Notes: a model not told the origin generated them from the sequence alone. Shown: positions 9,525 through 18,584, counted from the first letter of the stretch. The stretch is DNA of 64,000 nucleotides from Cognatundibacterium jejuense (GCF_014284255.1 NZ_JACOFV010000018.1:46631-110630); one strand, 5' to 3'. Numbers and translations are program-made.

Positions 9525-10502
9525 TCAGAATGTAGATTGAAGGCCCAATGTCGCAGCCCAGTTCGCGACGAGTTGTGTACCGTTAACTGATTGCCGGAGC
9601 GGGATTTGGACAAAGCCGTAAGCACTGGTTTGCCCGCTGAGTTTGATACTGATGCCCGGACTTATAGAAACACTGCTGCCTCCTGAGTTATCCGGTTCCG
9701 CATTGCTGCCGCTGTCTTTGCTTTTGCGTTGCAAATTTAATTGCAGCATGGGTGCGATCTTGTCATTGAGATCGGTGCGAATACCAAGATCAAAACCGTA
9801 TTTAGAACCAGGTCGGAAGCCGTCTTTTTCAGTCAGCGGTGACTCGATATTTGCCTGAACAAACCAACTACTACGCAAGTTTGGGAGAATTTTCCGGTAG
9901 TAGATTCCTGCCAGCAGATCCGTACTACCTGTTCCAGGTTGCAAACTTCTTTCTGCCTTGGTGCCTGTATCGTTGGCAATAGTTGTTTTTCCGGTCGGTA
10001 GTTTGAGTCCTAAATTGAAACCACTGACTGCAGCGCCACCTTGGGCATCTTCAAACAAGGCAGTCTGGTATCGGGCCATAATCCGCACGTCACCGATTTG
10101 TCTGAAATTCCAGGTGACTGGCTTCCCGTTTTCTGTGTGTTCATGGCTACGATCTAAAAATGGCAATGAGCCAGATAACCCCCAATGCTCATTCAGGCCA
10201 TAATCCAGATTTGCCAACCAGCGGTGACTTCGCGTTTCAACTTCGCGGTTACCGATATCGATTTGGTTTGCATTGATCTTATCTGAACCGCGCATGAGTT
10301 GGTCTTGCCCGACTTGCTCGTAGCGCAGATCGAGGTGCACACCATGGTCTAGCCAGGCGCCTTGAATTGCCCAATCAGTATTAACCAGGCAAAAGCTGGC
10401 ACCGCATGAGGCGCTGGCAGGAGCAGACAAGACGAAGCCCGATAGCATAACAATGACAGTCTTCATTCGAGGTAGCGTTCGTATTCGTTTATTTGAAATC
10501 AT
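9525..10502 (-). CDS. Outer-membrane beta-barrel protein of the copper-type operon
   Basis: A 325-residue protein with an N-terminal hydrophobic export signal ending near ASAS (the first Met may be MKTVIV, 12 residues in). The rest shows alternating hydrophobic residues and a C-terminal Phe (LGLQSTF), as in outer-membrane barrels. It lies 6 bases upstream of the MbnP-like gene. Two Cys near the mature N-terminus (SCGASFCLVN) may form a disulfide or bind metal. It resembles putative transporter/porin proteins found beside MbnP/MbnH pairs and could carry a copper ligand across the outer membrane, but that is inference. Confidence 0.65.
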   Translation of the reverse strand: MISNKRIRTLPRMKTVIVMLSGFVLSAPASASCGASFCLVNTDWAIQGAWLDHGVHLDLRYEQVGQDQLMRGSDKINANQIDIGNREVETRSHRWLANLDYGLNEHWGLSGSLPFLDRSHEHTENGKPVTWNFRQIGDVRIMARYQTALFEDAQGGAAVSGFNLGLKLPTGKTTIANDTGTKAERSLQPGTGSTDLLAGIYYRKILPNLRSSWFVQANIESPLTEKDGFRPGSKYGFDLGIRTDLNDKIAPMLQLNLQRKSKDSGSNAEPDNSGGSSVSISPGISIKLSGQTSAYGFVQIPLRQSVNGTQLVANWAATLGLQSTF

Positions 10503-10601
10503 TCATTCTCTTTCCTATTGCGAAATGCAATAGCTCACGGCTCAGAATCCTGGTGGATTAAGCCAAATTAATCGGTTGACGATGAAGTGCAGACGAAGCG
10601 A

Positions 10602-11012
10602 TTAAGCTGGTGGAGCTCGGGCGAGATAGAAGTTTCTTGTATGACGACCTGGATGAGATGTCTCGCACTGATCAATGCCTGATAACTGCTTGATAGTTCG
10701 CAATAATCCCTGTTGTTGATTGGGCAGCAGACCGAGGTCAATGTGAAATGAAAGGCAGGTGGCACAGTGACGCCAATGCGATGCGGAGGTTTTACCTGAA
10801 GTCGCTTTCCGGTTTTTGGAAACGATTAGGGTAGCTAAACCCTTACTTGCTCCGGTGCGCGAAGTGCAAATCTCACTTCCTGGCCATGACTTTTCATTCT
10901 GGGAAAAAAACACGGCTGTCGCGAACGGCAATAGCGCACTCGCGAACATACACAGACAAAGCAGACAAACTACCAGTCGGTGAAAAGGCATTTGTATTTT
11001 TTTTAAATTCAT
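10602..11012 (-). CDS. Small exported Cys/His protein, DUF2946-like (copy 1)
   Basis: A 136-residue protein with a hydrophobic N-terminal segment (VCLLCLCMFASALLPFA), a central ICTS cysteine, a HCATCLSFH motif and a RAPPA C-terminus. The combination of export signal, CxxC followed by His, and RAPP end is that of DUF2946-type proteins, often found with copper genes. It lies about 100 bases upstream of the outer-membrane protein gene on the same strand and is probably cotranscribed. The motif could bind copper. A similar protein is encoded at 11259-11648. Confidence 0.65.
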   Translation of the reverse strand: MNLKKIQMPFHRLVVCLLCLCMFASALLPFATAVFFSQNEKSWPGSEICTSRTGASKGLATLIVSKNRKATSGKTSASHWRHCATCLSFHIDLGLLPNQQQGLLRTIKQLSGIDQCETSHPGRHTRNFYLARAPPA

Positions 11013-11258
11013 GTAATCGCGTAATCACGACCTGACGCCATATGTGCAGAGCACGGGAAGCGAATGCATTGAAGAAATTTCTTCATATAATTCGGCAAAC
11101 TAAAGAGGTAACATCGATTTTTTGACAGGCGGAACGAATGAAATGAACGAGCCGTGTGCCTGTTCAAATCTTTTTCAGTCAGTATTGCGTGTTTTGGCAG
11201 AGACCAGCTGCTATTGGGATAGCTGGTTCACCAGTCAATGAAAAACGATGTCATTCGC

Positions 11259-11648
11259 TCAGGAGAGCGCAGGAGGAGCGCGAGGCTGGGAGCTTAACCA
11301 TGCAAATAGCGGATTTGGTGCGAGATAAAATAGATGTGGGAATGTTTCTGACTGTAGTGCTGCGGAGACATTGACTGCGAACGTTGACAATGTCGCATGT
11401 TTGGCCGCATGCAAGGTGCAATACGCGCAGGTTTGCACGTGCGAACCTATATCGCTGTCAGTCTTGGAATTCGCAATTTGCACCAGTTTGATAATGCTAC
11501 CCTGAGCAGTGCAAATTTCAGTTCCAAATTTCATCGCTTGATTGTTTCTGTTCAACGCAGATGAAATGGAAGGCGCGAGCGACAGCAGGAGTATCGCAAA
11601 AATCGCAATACACGCTGTGAGTTTATTGATCGCTGCCGAGAATTTCAT
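11259..11648 (-). CDS. Small exported Cys/His protein, DUF2946-like (copy 2)
   Basis: A 129-residue protein with an export signal (ACIAIFAILLLSLAPSISSA), then FGTEICTAQG, a QTCAYCTLHAAKH motif and a QPRAPPALS C-terminus. It shares order and motifs with the 136-residue protein at 10602-11012 (EICT, CxxC-x2-H, RAPP), so the two are probably diverged paralogues. A 246-base gap separates them with no other gene visible. It is the first gene of the minus-strand cluster that leads to mbnP and mbnH. A role in periplasmic copper handling is inferred from context only. Confidence 0.65.
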   Translation of the reverse strand: MKFSAAINKLTACIAIFAILLLSLAPSISSALNRNNQAMKFGTEICTAQGSIIKLVQIANSKTDSDIGSHVQTCAYCTLHAAKHATLSTFAVNVSAALQSETFPHLFYLAPNPLFAWLSSQPRAPPALS

Positions 11649-11814
11649 GGCGCGGAGTATAGAAGTAGATTGACAACAATGTCAAATTAAACAAAAGTAA
11701 TCGAAGTATTTTTTGATGTTCGACAAATGGATAGTTCACGAGCCGTTTCGAAAAACAACCTGAGCTTACTTGTACAACAATTTCAATAACAATGAAAAAG
11801 TCGCTTGCATAAAT

Positions 11815-11834
11815 CACTGTTTTTTTATACAGTA
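11815..11834 (+). promoter_or_regulatory. LexA (SOS) box upstream of recA
   Basis: CACTGT-N8-ACAGTA contains the perfect LexA core CTGT (11817-11820), eight bases, ACAG (11829-11832). A likely -35 element TTGCAT lies at 11805-11810 and the box covers the -10 area (TATACA 11826-11831 or TACAGT 11828-11833). LexA bound here would block RNA polymerase, so recA should be induced by DNA damage. Confidence 0.88.
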
Positions 11835-11899
11835 CTGCAAAACGCGGATTTAACTCAGGCGTTTATTTTCCACCGGCTGCTTATTGAATGAAAGAATGT

Positions 11900-12949
11900 A
11901 TGGACGATAAGAAATCTGACAACAGCTCAGAAAAGAGCAAGGCGCTCGCTGCGGCGCTGGCACAAATCGAAAAGCAATTTGGTAAAGGTTCGGTCATGCG
12001 TATGGCCGATGGCGCTGTGGTGGAAGAGATTCAAGTTGTTTCCACAGGCTCATTAGGTCTGGATATTGCACTGGGCGTTGGTGGCTTGCCACGTGGCCGT
12101 GTGGTTGAAATCTACGGTCCAGAATCTTCAGGTAAAACGACGCTTACGCTGCAAGCGATTGCAGAAATGCAAAAGCTCGGTGGCACCTGCGCGTTTATTG
12201 ATGCGGAACACGCCCTTGATGTTGGATATGCTCAGAAGCTAGGCGTTAATCTCAATGATTTACTGATTTCTCAGCCTGACACAGGTGAGCAGGCGCTGGA
12301 AATTACTGATGCGTTGGTGCGCTCTGGTAGCGTTGATCTGGTGGTTATTGACTCGGTGGCTGCATTGACACCACGTGCTGAAATCGAAGGCGATATGGGT
12401 GATTCTTTACCTGGTTTGCAAGCGCGTTTGATGTCGCAGGCATTGCGTAAGTTGACTGGCAGTATCAAACGTACAAATACGTTGGTGATCTTTATTAACC
12501 AGATTCGTATGAAAATTGGCGTCATGTTTGGTAGCCCGGAAACAACTACTGGCGGTAATGCATTGAAGTTCTACGCTTCGGTTCGTTTGGACATCCGTCG
12601 TACTGGCTCTATCAAAGCTGGCGATGAAGTTATTGGTAACGAAACCAAAGTTAAAGTTGTAAAAAACAAAGTAGCGCCACCATTTAAAGAAGCGCATTTC
12701 GATATTCTCTATGGAGAAGGCACTTCCCGTGAAGGTGAAATCCTTGATCTGGGTGCTGACGCTAAGATCATTGAAAAAGCGGGTGCCTGGTATAGTTATA
12801 ACGGCGAACGCATTGGTCAGGGTAAAGATAATGCACGTAATTTCTTAAAAGAGCGTCCACAACTGGCGTATGAAATTGAAAACAAAGTACGTGAGCATCT
12901 GGGTGTTCCAGCATTGCCGGCATTAAATGTTGACGCCGCAGCTGCATGA
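11900..12949 (+). CDS. recA: Recombinase RecA
   Basis: RecA forms filaments on single-stranded DNA, drives strand exchange and triggers LexA self-cleavage. The 349-residue protein has the N-terminal helix ([21 protein letters not shown]), Walker [10 protein letters not shown] near 67-75, Walker [10 protein letters not shown], loop L1 (EGDMGDS) and loop L2 ([12 protein letters not shown]). An in-frame ATG at 11888 would add MKEC. ATG 11900 is preferred because MDDKK is the usual betaproteobacterial start and GAAAG lies about six bases before it. A LexA box precedes it and an intrinsic terminator follows at 12990-13042, before recX. Confidence 0.98.
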   Translation: MDDKKSDNSSEKSKALAAALAQIEKQFGKGSVMRMADGAVVEEIQVVSTGSLGLDIALGVGGLPRGRVVEIYGPESSGKTTLTLQAIAEMQKLGGTCAFIDAEHALDVGYAQKLGVNLNDLLISQPDTGEQALEITDALVRSGSVDLVVIDSVAALTPRAEIEGDMGDSLPGLQARLMSQALRKLTGSIKRTNTLVIFINQIRMKIGVMFGSPETTTGGNALKFYASVRLDIRRTGSIKAGDEVIGNETKVKVVKNKVAPPFKEAHFDILYGEGTSREGEILDLGADAKIIEKAGAWYSYNGERIGQGKDNARNFLKERPQLAYEIENKVREHLGVPALPALNVDAAAA

Positions 12950-12989
12950 TTGATTTGATTTAAGTAGTCGTTCTTACTTACATTAACTG

Positions 12990-13042
12990 AAGCCGATAAT
13001 TTCCAGCTAGAAAAATGCTGAAGTTGTCGGCTTTTGTTTTTG
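12990..13042 (+). terminator. Rho-independent terminator between recA and recX
   Basis: The arm AGCCGATAATTTCCAGC (12991-13007) pairs with GCTGAAGTTGTCGGCT (13017-13032), allowing G-U pairs and one gap, followed by TTTTGTTTTT. It would limit recX expression to readthrough, a known arrangement for recA-recX. Confidence 0.75.
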
Positions 13043-13077
13043 ATGCTTGATGTTGCTGCTCAATAAAGTCACTTTTC

Positions 13078-13536
13078 ATGATGAAACAAAAATTAAGCCT
13101 CAAAGGGCGAGCACTCCGTTATCTGTCTATGCGTGAACATAGTCGAATAGAACTTACCAGGAAATTGTCCGTTTATGCTGAAGAGGGCGATGATATTGAG
13201 ACGGTGCTGACGTGGTTGGAAGCATCGAACTTTATGTCAGCAGAACGGTTTTCTGATTCATTAGTGAATCGACGTTCTGCGCGTTTTGGCAATCAAAGAA
13301 TTTTGGCTGAGCTACAAAGTCATCAGATGGATGACGTTGAAATTCAGCGAGTGAAAGCGAATTTATCTGAAACCGAAAGCGCAAGGGCCATCGAGGTTTT
13401 GCACCGGAAGTTTCCTCATCCTCCGGTAGATCATGATCAACGTTTGAAACAAAGTCGATTTTTGCAGCAACGAGGCTTTTCAGGGAAGGCGATTCAGCAA
13501 GCGATGCGCGAACCGCGGGAAGATGAAGATCAATAA
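13078..13536 (+). CDS. recX: Regulatory protein RecX
   Basis: RecX binds RecA filaments and limits their activity. The 152-residue all-helical protein starts with LKGRALRYLSMREHSRIELTRKL and holds FMSAERFSDSLVNRRSARFGNQRILAEL, both hallmark segments of the family, plus a C-terminal QQRGFSGKAIQQAM. Two adjacent ATGs (13078, 13081) could serve as start. It lies 128 bases after recA, past a terminator, so it is likely read at low level from the recA promoter. Confidence 0.95.
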   Translation: MMKQKLSLKGRALRYLSMREHSRIELTRKLSVYAEEGDDIETVLTWLEASNFMSAERFSDSLVNRRSARFGNQRILAELQSHQMDDVEIQRVKANLSETESARAIEVLHRKFPHPPVDHDQRLKQSRFLQQRGFSGKAIQQAMREPREDEDQ

Positions 13537-13991
13537 ATATTTCTATTGGTTTTGAATCCCCTTCGCCCGCAAGCAGAAGGAAGTAATGACTGGGCTGGAT
13601 GAGAGGGCAGGAAAACAAAATGTCAGAGAAAAGATGCACTTTGTAATCGACCGACCTGGCATTTTGCAACGCCCCTCACCCCAGCTCCTTACCCGCTCGC
13701 GGGTGAGGGGAGGTAGAAGCTAAATCTTTGCTTTCGATGTATGCGATTACTATTACAAACCATCAAAAGCGCAATCAAAATTACAATAAAAATGCAAATT
13801 CACTGATTAATTCGAGCAGTTTTGTTCTATGCAAGTGCAAAAAATGAGCGCATTTGGTGAGTTCAGGTTTTAGCTGTGCTAAAATTCGAAGGTTTTTTGC
13901 AGCGCCGCAGGAGCGGCTGTTATCGTAGAAGCTGCGGTAACGACGCGCAATTGTGGCTCTTTTATATAGAATTAGCCGCCAGCAAGGCATG
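13537..13991. other. Intergenic region between recX and the DUF2889 gene
   Basis: No gene is visible in this stretch, which exceeds 400 bases. It holds the REP-like inverted repeat at 13672-13710, a small hairpin GCCGC-AGGA-GCGGC at 13904-13917, and a possible -10 box TAAAAT at 13879-13884 that could belong to the downstream gene. The rest shows nothing I recognise. Confidence 0.5.
13672..13710. repeat. REP-like palindromic intergenic element
   Basis: CCCCTCACCC (13672-13681) and GGGTGAGGGG (13701-13710) are perfect inverted arms. An alternative inner hairpin forms from ACCCG and CGGGT at 13691-13703. The GC-rich, CCCTCACCCC-type sequence resembles dispersed intergenic repeats seen in many proteobacteria and is unlike the surrounding AT-richer DNA. 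No T-run follows, so it is not a standard terminator. Confidence 0.65.
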
Positions 13992-14585
13992 ATGCCCTTA
14001 TCATCTCCGACAATCCCACGCACGTTGAAGCATACGCGTGCCATCAGCATATCCGCGTACGAACGCGAAGATGGCTTGTGGGATTTTGACGCCCATATTA
14101 CCGATCACAAGACACGTGACATCAAGCTTGCCTCTGGCGTACGGCCAGAAGGACAGGCGCTGCACGACCTGCATCTGCGCGTCACAGTTGATCGAAAACT
14201 TGAGGTGATCGCTGTTGATGCAAGTTCTGACGCTGTTCCTTATCCCGGTTATTGCGAAGCGATCACACCGGATTACAAAAAACTGGTCGGTTTAAATTTG
14301 ATGAAGCAGTTCCGTCAGGGCGTGAAAGAACGTCTGGCAGGAATACATGGCTGCACGCATTTAACCGAACTCGCACAAATTTTGCCAACCGCGGCGATCC
14401 AGGCCTTTGCCGGTGATGTGATCGATACCCGCGATAGTGCCAGTGATACCGCTGGCAATGCTAACCAAACTCAACAACCCTTCCAGCTTGACCGTTGCCA
14501 TGCATTGCGTCTGGATGGGCCGGCCGTTGTTCAGTATTACCCGCGTTGGGCGAAACCTTCGCCTGACGCAAAATCACCCAGCTAG
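13992..14585 (+). CDS. DUF2889 domain protein
   Basis: The conserved core starts at MPLSSPTIPRTLKHTRAI and includes YEREDGLWDFDAHITDHK, HDLHLRVTVD and the CTHLTELA segment, matching the DUF2889 family, whose function is unknown. In-frame ATGs occur at 13953, 13989 and 13992. I choose 13992 because the conserved start is MPL and AAGG at 13984-13987 precedes it; this gives 197 residues. The last 35 residues contain DGPAVVQYYPRW. Its place just upstream of sucCD is shared with relatives and may only reflect gene order. Confidence 0.85.
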   Translation: MPLSSPTIPRTLKHTRAISISAYEREDGLWDFDAHITDHKTRDIKLASGVRPEGQALHDLHLRVTVDRKLEVIAVDASSDAVPYPGYCEAITPDYKKLVGLNLMKQFRQGVKERLAGIHGCTHLTELAQILPTAAIQAFAGDVIDTRDSASDTAGNANQTQQPFQLDRCHALRLDGPAVVQYYPRWAKPSPDAKSPS

Positions 14586-14631
14586 TTTGTTTGTTTAATT
14601 ATTTATACCTCAGTGTCTGAAGGGAAGTCGT

Positions 14632-15801
14632 ATGAAAATCCATGAGTATCAGGGTAAAGAAATCCTCCGTAAATTCGGAGTGACCGTACCGCGCGGTATA
14701 CCATGCTTGTCCGTTGATGAAGCAGTGAAAGCGGCTGAAACCTTGGGCGGACCAGTCTGGGTCGTCAAAGCGCAAATCCACGCGGGTGGTCGCGGTAAAG
14801 GCGGCGGTGTTAAAGTTGCAAAATCCTTGGAGCAAGTGCGTGAATACGCTGATGCGATCTTGGGTATGCAATTGGTAACACACCAAACTAGCCCAGAAGG
14901 TCAAAAAGTTCGTCGTTTGTTGATCGAAGAAGGTGCCGATATCGCTAAAGAACTGTACGTTAGTATGGTGACTGACCGTATCAGCCAGCGCGTTGTGTTG
15001 ATGGCATCTTCTGAAGGCGGTATGGATATTGAAGAAGTTGCGGAAAAACATCCAGAACTGATTCACTCCATCGCGATCGATCCAAGTGCTGGCCTGCAAG
15101 ATGCAGAAGCAGATGATATCTCCCGCAAAATCGGTGTGCCAGAAGGCTCTATCGTTGATGCGCGCGTTCAATTGCAAGGTTTGTTCAAAGCCTTCATGGA
15201 AACAGATTGCTCCCTGGCAGAAATCAATCCATTGATTCTGACAGGCTCCGGCAAAGTTATCGCTCTGGATGCAAAATTCAACTTCGACGCGAACGCCTTG
15301 TTCCGTCAACCAGAAATCGTTGCTTACCGTGATCTGGATGAAGAAGATCCAGCAGAAATCGAAGCATCCAAATTTGACCTGGCTTATATCTCCCTCGACG
15401 GTAACATCGGTTGCCTGGTGAACGGTGCTGGTCTGGCGATGGCAACAATGGATACGATCAAACTGTTCGGCGGCGAACCAGCTAACTTCCTGGACGTTGG
15501 CGGCGGTGCTACTGCAGAAAAAGTAACTGAAGCGTTCAAGATTATGTTGAAAAATCCAGGCTTGAAAGCCATCCTGGTCAACATTTTCGGCGGCATCATG
15601 CGTTGTGACGTGATCGCTGAAGGCGTGATCACTGCATCTAAAGCAGTATCTTTGAAAGTGCCTCTGGTTGTACGTATGAAGGGTACTAACGAAGACATCG
15701 GCAAGAAAATGTTGGCTGACTCTGGTCTGCCTATCATCTCTGCAGACACGATGGAAGAAGCAGCTCAGAAAGTTGTTGCCGCTGCTGCTGCTCACGCTTA
15801 A
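14632..15801 (+). CDS. sucC: Succinyl-CoA ligase (ADP-forming), beta subunit
   Basis: With SucD it interconverts succinyl-CoA and succinate while making ATP in the citric acid cycle. The 389-residue protein has the ATP-grasp N-terminus ([17 protein letters not shown]), [21 protein letters not shown] (metal/nucleotide site) and the C-terminal [10 protein letters not shown] loop. Length is normal for the family. A strong ribosome site (GAAGGGAAG) precedes the ATG. sucD follows after 18 bases, so the two subunits are cotranslated from one message. Confidence 0.98.
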   Translation: MKIHEYQGKEILRKFGVTVPRGIPCLSVDEAVKAAETLGGPVWVVKAQIHAGGRGKGGGVKVAKSLEQVREYADAILGMQLVTHQTSPEGQKVRRLLIEEGADIAKELYVSMVTDRISQRVVLMASSEGGMDIEEVAEKHPELIHSIAIDPSAGLQDAEADDISRKIGVPEGSIVDARVQLQGLFKAFMETDCSLAEINPLILTGSGKVIALDAKFNFDANALFRQPEIVAYRDLDEEDPAEIEASKFDLAYISLDGNIGCLVNGAGLAMATMDTIKLFGGEPANFLDVGGGATAEKVTEAFKIMLKNPGLKAILVNIFGGIMRCDVIAEGVITASKAVSLKVPLVVRMKGTNEDIGKKMLADSGLPIISADTMEEAAQKVVAAAAAHA

Positions 15802-15819
15802 TTATCGCAAGGAATCAAT

Positions 15820-16701
15820 ATGTCCATCCTGATTAATAAAGACACTAAAGTCATTACCCAAGGTATCACTGGCAAAACTGGCCAGTTCCATACACGTATG
15901 TGCCGCGATTACGCGAACGGCAAAGAATGTTTCGTTGCTGGCGTGAATCCAAAGAAAGCTGGCGAAGATTTCGAAGGCATTCCTATTTTTGCTAACGTTT
16001 CTGAAGCTAAAGCTGCAACCGGCGCGACTGTTTCCGTGATTTATGTTCCGCCAGCAGGCGCAGCAGCAGCGATCTGGGAAGCTGTAGAAGCGGACCTCGA
16101 TCTGGCCATCTGCATCACTGAAGGCATTCCAGTTCGTGACATGATGATGTTGAAAGACCGCATGGCTAAATCTGGTAGCAAAACAAAATTGCTCGGACCT
16201 AACTGCCCAGGTCTGATCACGCCAGACGAAATCAAAATCGGTATTATGCCTGGCCATATCCACCGCAAAGGTCGTATCGGCGTGGTTTCCCGTTCCGGTA
16301 CATTGACTTATGAAGCAGTAGGTCAATTGACTGCACTGGGTCTGGGTCAATCTTCCGCTGTTGGTATCGGTGGTGATCCGATTAATGGTCTGAAACACAT
16401 CGACATCATGAAGATGTTCAATGATGATCCAGATACAGACGCAGTGATCATGATCGGCGAAATCGGCGGTCCAGATGAAGCGAATGCTTCTTACTGGGTA
16501 CGTGACAACATGAAGAAGCCAGTTGTTGGTTTCATCGCTGGTGTTACTGCGCCTCCAGGCAAACGTATGGGCCACGCAGGTGCCTTGATCTCCGGTGGTG
16601 CAGATACTGCACAAGCTAAACTGGACATCATGGAAGAATGCGGTATCAAAGCAACCAAGAACCCGTCAGAAATGGCGCGTTTGTTGAAAGCGATGCTGTA
16701 A
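15820..16701 (+). CDS. sucD: Succinyl-CoA ligase (ADP-forming), alpha subunit
   Basis: The CoA-binding and phosphohistidine subunit of succinyl-CoA ligase. The 293-residue protein shows QGITGKTGQFHTRM (CoA-binding), LGPNCPGLI, RSGTLTYEAV and GHAGALISGG, where the His is the transiently phosphorylated residue. An AAGGA ribosome site precedes the ATG. A strong terminator at 16750-16776 ends the operon. Confidence 0.98.
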   Translation: MSILINKDTKVITQGITGKTGQFHTRMCRDYANGKECFVAGVNPKKAGEDFEGIPIFANVSEAKAATGATVSVIYVPPAGAAAAIWEAVEADLDLAICITEGIPVRDMMMLKDRMAKSGSKTKLLGPNCPGLITPDEIKIGIMPGHIHRKGRIGVVSRSGTLTYEAVGQLTALGLGQSSAVGIGGDPINGLKHIDIMKMFNDDPDTDAVIMIGEIGGPDEANASYWVRDNMKKPVVGFIAGVTAPPGKRMGHAGALISGGADTAQAKLDIMEECGIKATKNPSEMARLLKAML

Positions 16702-16749
16702 TCTGACGTAAAAACGGTGCCTTCACGGCATCAGTTCAGTGGTAGTACA

Positions 16750-16776
16750 AAAAAGCCGCGTTTATCGCGGCTTTTT
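16750..16776. terminator. Bidirectional rho-independent terminator after sucD
   Basis: AAAAAGCCGCG, loop TTTAT, CGCGGCTTTTT. A perfect 11-base stem with A-run before and T-run after, so it can stop transcription from both sides. Confidence 0.93.
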
Positions 16777-17032
16777 CTATGGATCTCGCGACGGTTTGAC
16801 TTGATATCTGTGCAAATTGATTTTCTTAATGTTAAGCTTGAGCCCATAACGAAAAAAAACAAATGATGGTCGTAAGAATAGCGTAGTCCCGTATTGCATT
16901 GTCCCAGCTGATGAGCATGCAAATACAAGGTGTATTGCTGTTCGGAGGAGTGTGAACTGCCTCGGCTCGCAAGCTTCCATATTTCTTATCCATATCAACA
17001 GTTTTTCCATTTATCCAGCAAATATATTATCG
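16777..17032. other. Leader region of the PP2C phosphatase gene
   Basis: The region between the sucD terminator and ATG 17033 holds no clear gene. An in-frame ATG at 16952 could extend the phosphatase by 27 residues, but that part (NCLGSQASIFLIHINSF) is unlike the family. The promoter of the PP2C-FHA pair must lie here; no strong consensus element was found. Confidence 0.45.
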
Positions 17033-17839
17033 ATGGCATATCAGCACGTACTAGAATTCGCCGCTCTCTCAGACACAGGTCGCGTCAGAGATCACAATGA
17101 AGACGCTATCGTTGTGTGCGGGGATTATGGGTGTGCCATTTTGGCCGATGGCATGGGTGGTTATAAAGCCGGAGAAGTAGCCAGTGCTATGGCGACGCAG
17201 GTTATAGCCGATTATTTATGTGCCAAGCTCGATACAACCTGGTTTGCTCGCTTGGGTTTACAAGCGGTCAAATTGTCACGCTGGATGACTGAATCTATCG
17301 AATTGGCGAATCGCCATGTTTTATATGCTTCACAAACCAATGCCGAATGCTTTGGCATGGGTACGACGGTGGTGGTGGCATGTTGCTCACAAGATAAGCT
17401 CTTGCTGGCACATGTTGGAGATTCTAGAGCCTATCGCCTCAGAGATGGTCAACTGACTCTCCTCACACACGATCATTCCGTCCTTCAGGAACAGCTAGAT
17501 GCCGGACTCGTCACTAAGGCACAAGCACGGTTTTCTAATATTAAGAATTTGATTACCAGAGCAGTTGGCACCCAAGAAAATGTCGACGTTGAGATACATG
17601 CACATCCGTTACAAGAACAAGATTTATACATGTTATGCTCAGATGGATTGACCGATATGCTGAGTCATGATGAAATTCAAGTCATATTGCAGCAGTACAC
17701 TGGCGACCTGCCTTCATGTTGTAAATTATTAATTGATAGCGCGAATGCTGCCGGGGGAAACGACAACTCTTCTGTGGTGTTATTTAAAGTACATGCAGTG
17801 CGCAATCTTTCCTGGTTGCGACGTCTGTTGGGTAGGTAG
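17033..17839 (+). CDS. PP2C-type serine/threonine protein phosphatase
   Basis: A 268-residue metal-dependent phosphatase that removes phosphate from Ser/Thr residues in the cytoplasm. Motifs in order: SDTGRVRDHNEDA (metal-binding Asp/Glu), ILADGMGGYKAGEVAS, GMGTTVVVAC, HVGDSRAYRLRDG, THDHSV, LCSDGLTD and the final GGNDNSSVV. Start 17033 is chosen because the conserved domain begins at once with HVLEFAALSDTGR. An FHA gene follows after 31 bases, a pairing typical of Ser/Thr phosphorylation circuits. The usual third partner, a Hanks-type kinase, is absent from the window. Confidence 0.95.
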   Translation: MAYQHVLEFAALSDTGRVRDHNEDAIVVCGDYGCAILADGMGGYKAGEVASAMATQVIADYLCAKLDTTWFARLGLQAVKLSRWMTESIELANRHVLYASQTNAECFGMGTTVVVACCSQDKLLLAHVGDSRAYRLRDGQLTLLTHDHSVLQEQLDAGLVTKAQARFSNIKNLITRAVGTQENVDVEIHAHPLQEQDLYMLCSDGLTDMLSHDEIQVILQQYTGDLPSCCKLLIDSANAAGGNDNSSVVLFKVHAVRNLSWLRRLLGR

Positions 17840-17870
17840 TTTTTGGTCACAATGAATTGATGAGAGAGTT

Positions 17871-18467
17871 ATGGCGAAAATCATCGTCACCTTTAATGGT
17901 CTGATACAGCAAGAAGTTAGCATTTCAAAATCACGGATGACCATAGGCCGGCGCCCCGGCAATGATATAGTCATCGATCACCTGACTGTCAGTGGTCAGC
18001 ATGCTGCAATTGATACGACATCCAACGGTTCTTTCGTGCTCGATTTGGGCAGTACCAACGGTACCATGGTCAATGGTCAGCCGATCAAGAAACATCTATT
18101 ACAACATGATGATGTGATTGACATCGGTAAATACAAGTTGCGGTTCCAGATGGAAAAGAATGAGCAGGTGACAGCTATTTCATCATCCGCTTCTGCGACC
18201 GCGATTCCCAAGATTGCCAAAATCAAGGTACTTAATGGCAATAATGCCGGTAAAGAAATGACACTGACCAAACCAATAACAACCATCGGAAGTCCCGGCG
18301 TGCAAGTCGTGGCAATCACTAAACACGAAAAACATTATTCACTGGCGCATGTTGATGGCTCGCAAAAACCCAAGGTCAATGGTGTCGATGTCGAAAAATC
18401 AGCACCTTTGGCAAGTGGCGATATCATCGATCTGATGTCGACGAAGATGCAGTTTTTGTTTGTGTGA
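17871..18467 (+). CDS. FHA domain protein
   Basis: A 198-residue protein. Residues 1-97 form an FHA domain that should bind phosphothreonine peptides: MTIGRRPGNDIVIDH (with the key Gly-Arg), VSGQHAAID (Ser and His of the SxxH motif) and DLGSTNGTMVNG (TNG loop). Residues about 118-198 look like a second, decayed FHA domain (ITTIGSPGVQVVAI, HYSLAHVDGSQKPKVNGV) without the Arg/SxxH set. It would link phosphorylated partners to the phosphatase encoded just upstream. Confidence 0.92.
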   Translation: MAKIIVTFNGLIQQEVSISKSRMTIGRRPGNDIVIDHLTVSGQHAAIDTTSNGSFVLDLGSTNGTMVNGQPIKKHLLQHDDVIDIGKYKLRFQMEKNEQVTAISSSASATAIPKIAKIKVLNGNNAGKEMTLTKPITTIGSPGVQVVAITKHEKHYSLAHVDGSQKPKVNGVDVEKSAPLASGDIIDLMSTKMQFLFV

Positions 18468-18548
18468 AAATCAACGATGAAGTTAATTTAGCTAACTGGA
18501 ATCGGCTCAATATCAATTATGTAAGCCTAAACTTGCTTATATCTGTGA

Positions 18549-18584
18549 ATCAACAGGATTTTGATATGAAACCCTGTTGATTTT
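18549..18584. terminator. Hairpin terminator between convergent genes
   Basis: ATCAACAGG (18549-18557) pairs with CCTGTTGAT (18573-18581), followed by TTTTC. It sits between the FHA gene and the convergent membrane fusion gene, where termination is expected. The stem is AT-rich at its base, so strength is moderate. Confidence 0.65.

Noticed and set aside
13537..13991. Possible tRNA or small RNA gene in the recX-DUF2889 gap
   Set aside because: No cloverleaf, no CCA end and no T-loop consensus could be found; only palindromes.
14599..15795. Long minus-strand open frame of 398 codons opposite sucC
   Set aside because: It lies exactly antisense to sucC, its protein is rich in Cys, His, Phe and Gln with no known motif, and it has no ribosome site. 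It arises from the codon use of sucC.
15802..16614. Minus-strand open frame of 270 codons opposite sucD
   Set aside because: Same reasons: antisense to a well-supported gene, odd composition, no motif.
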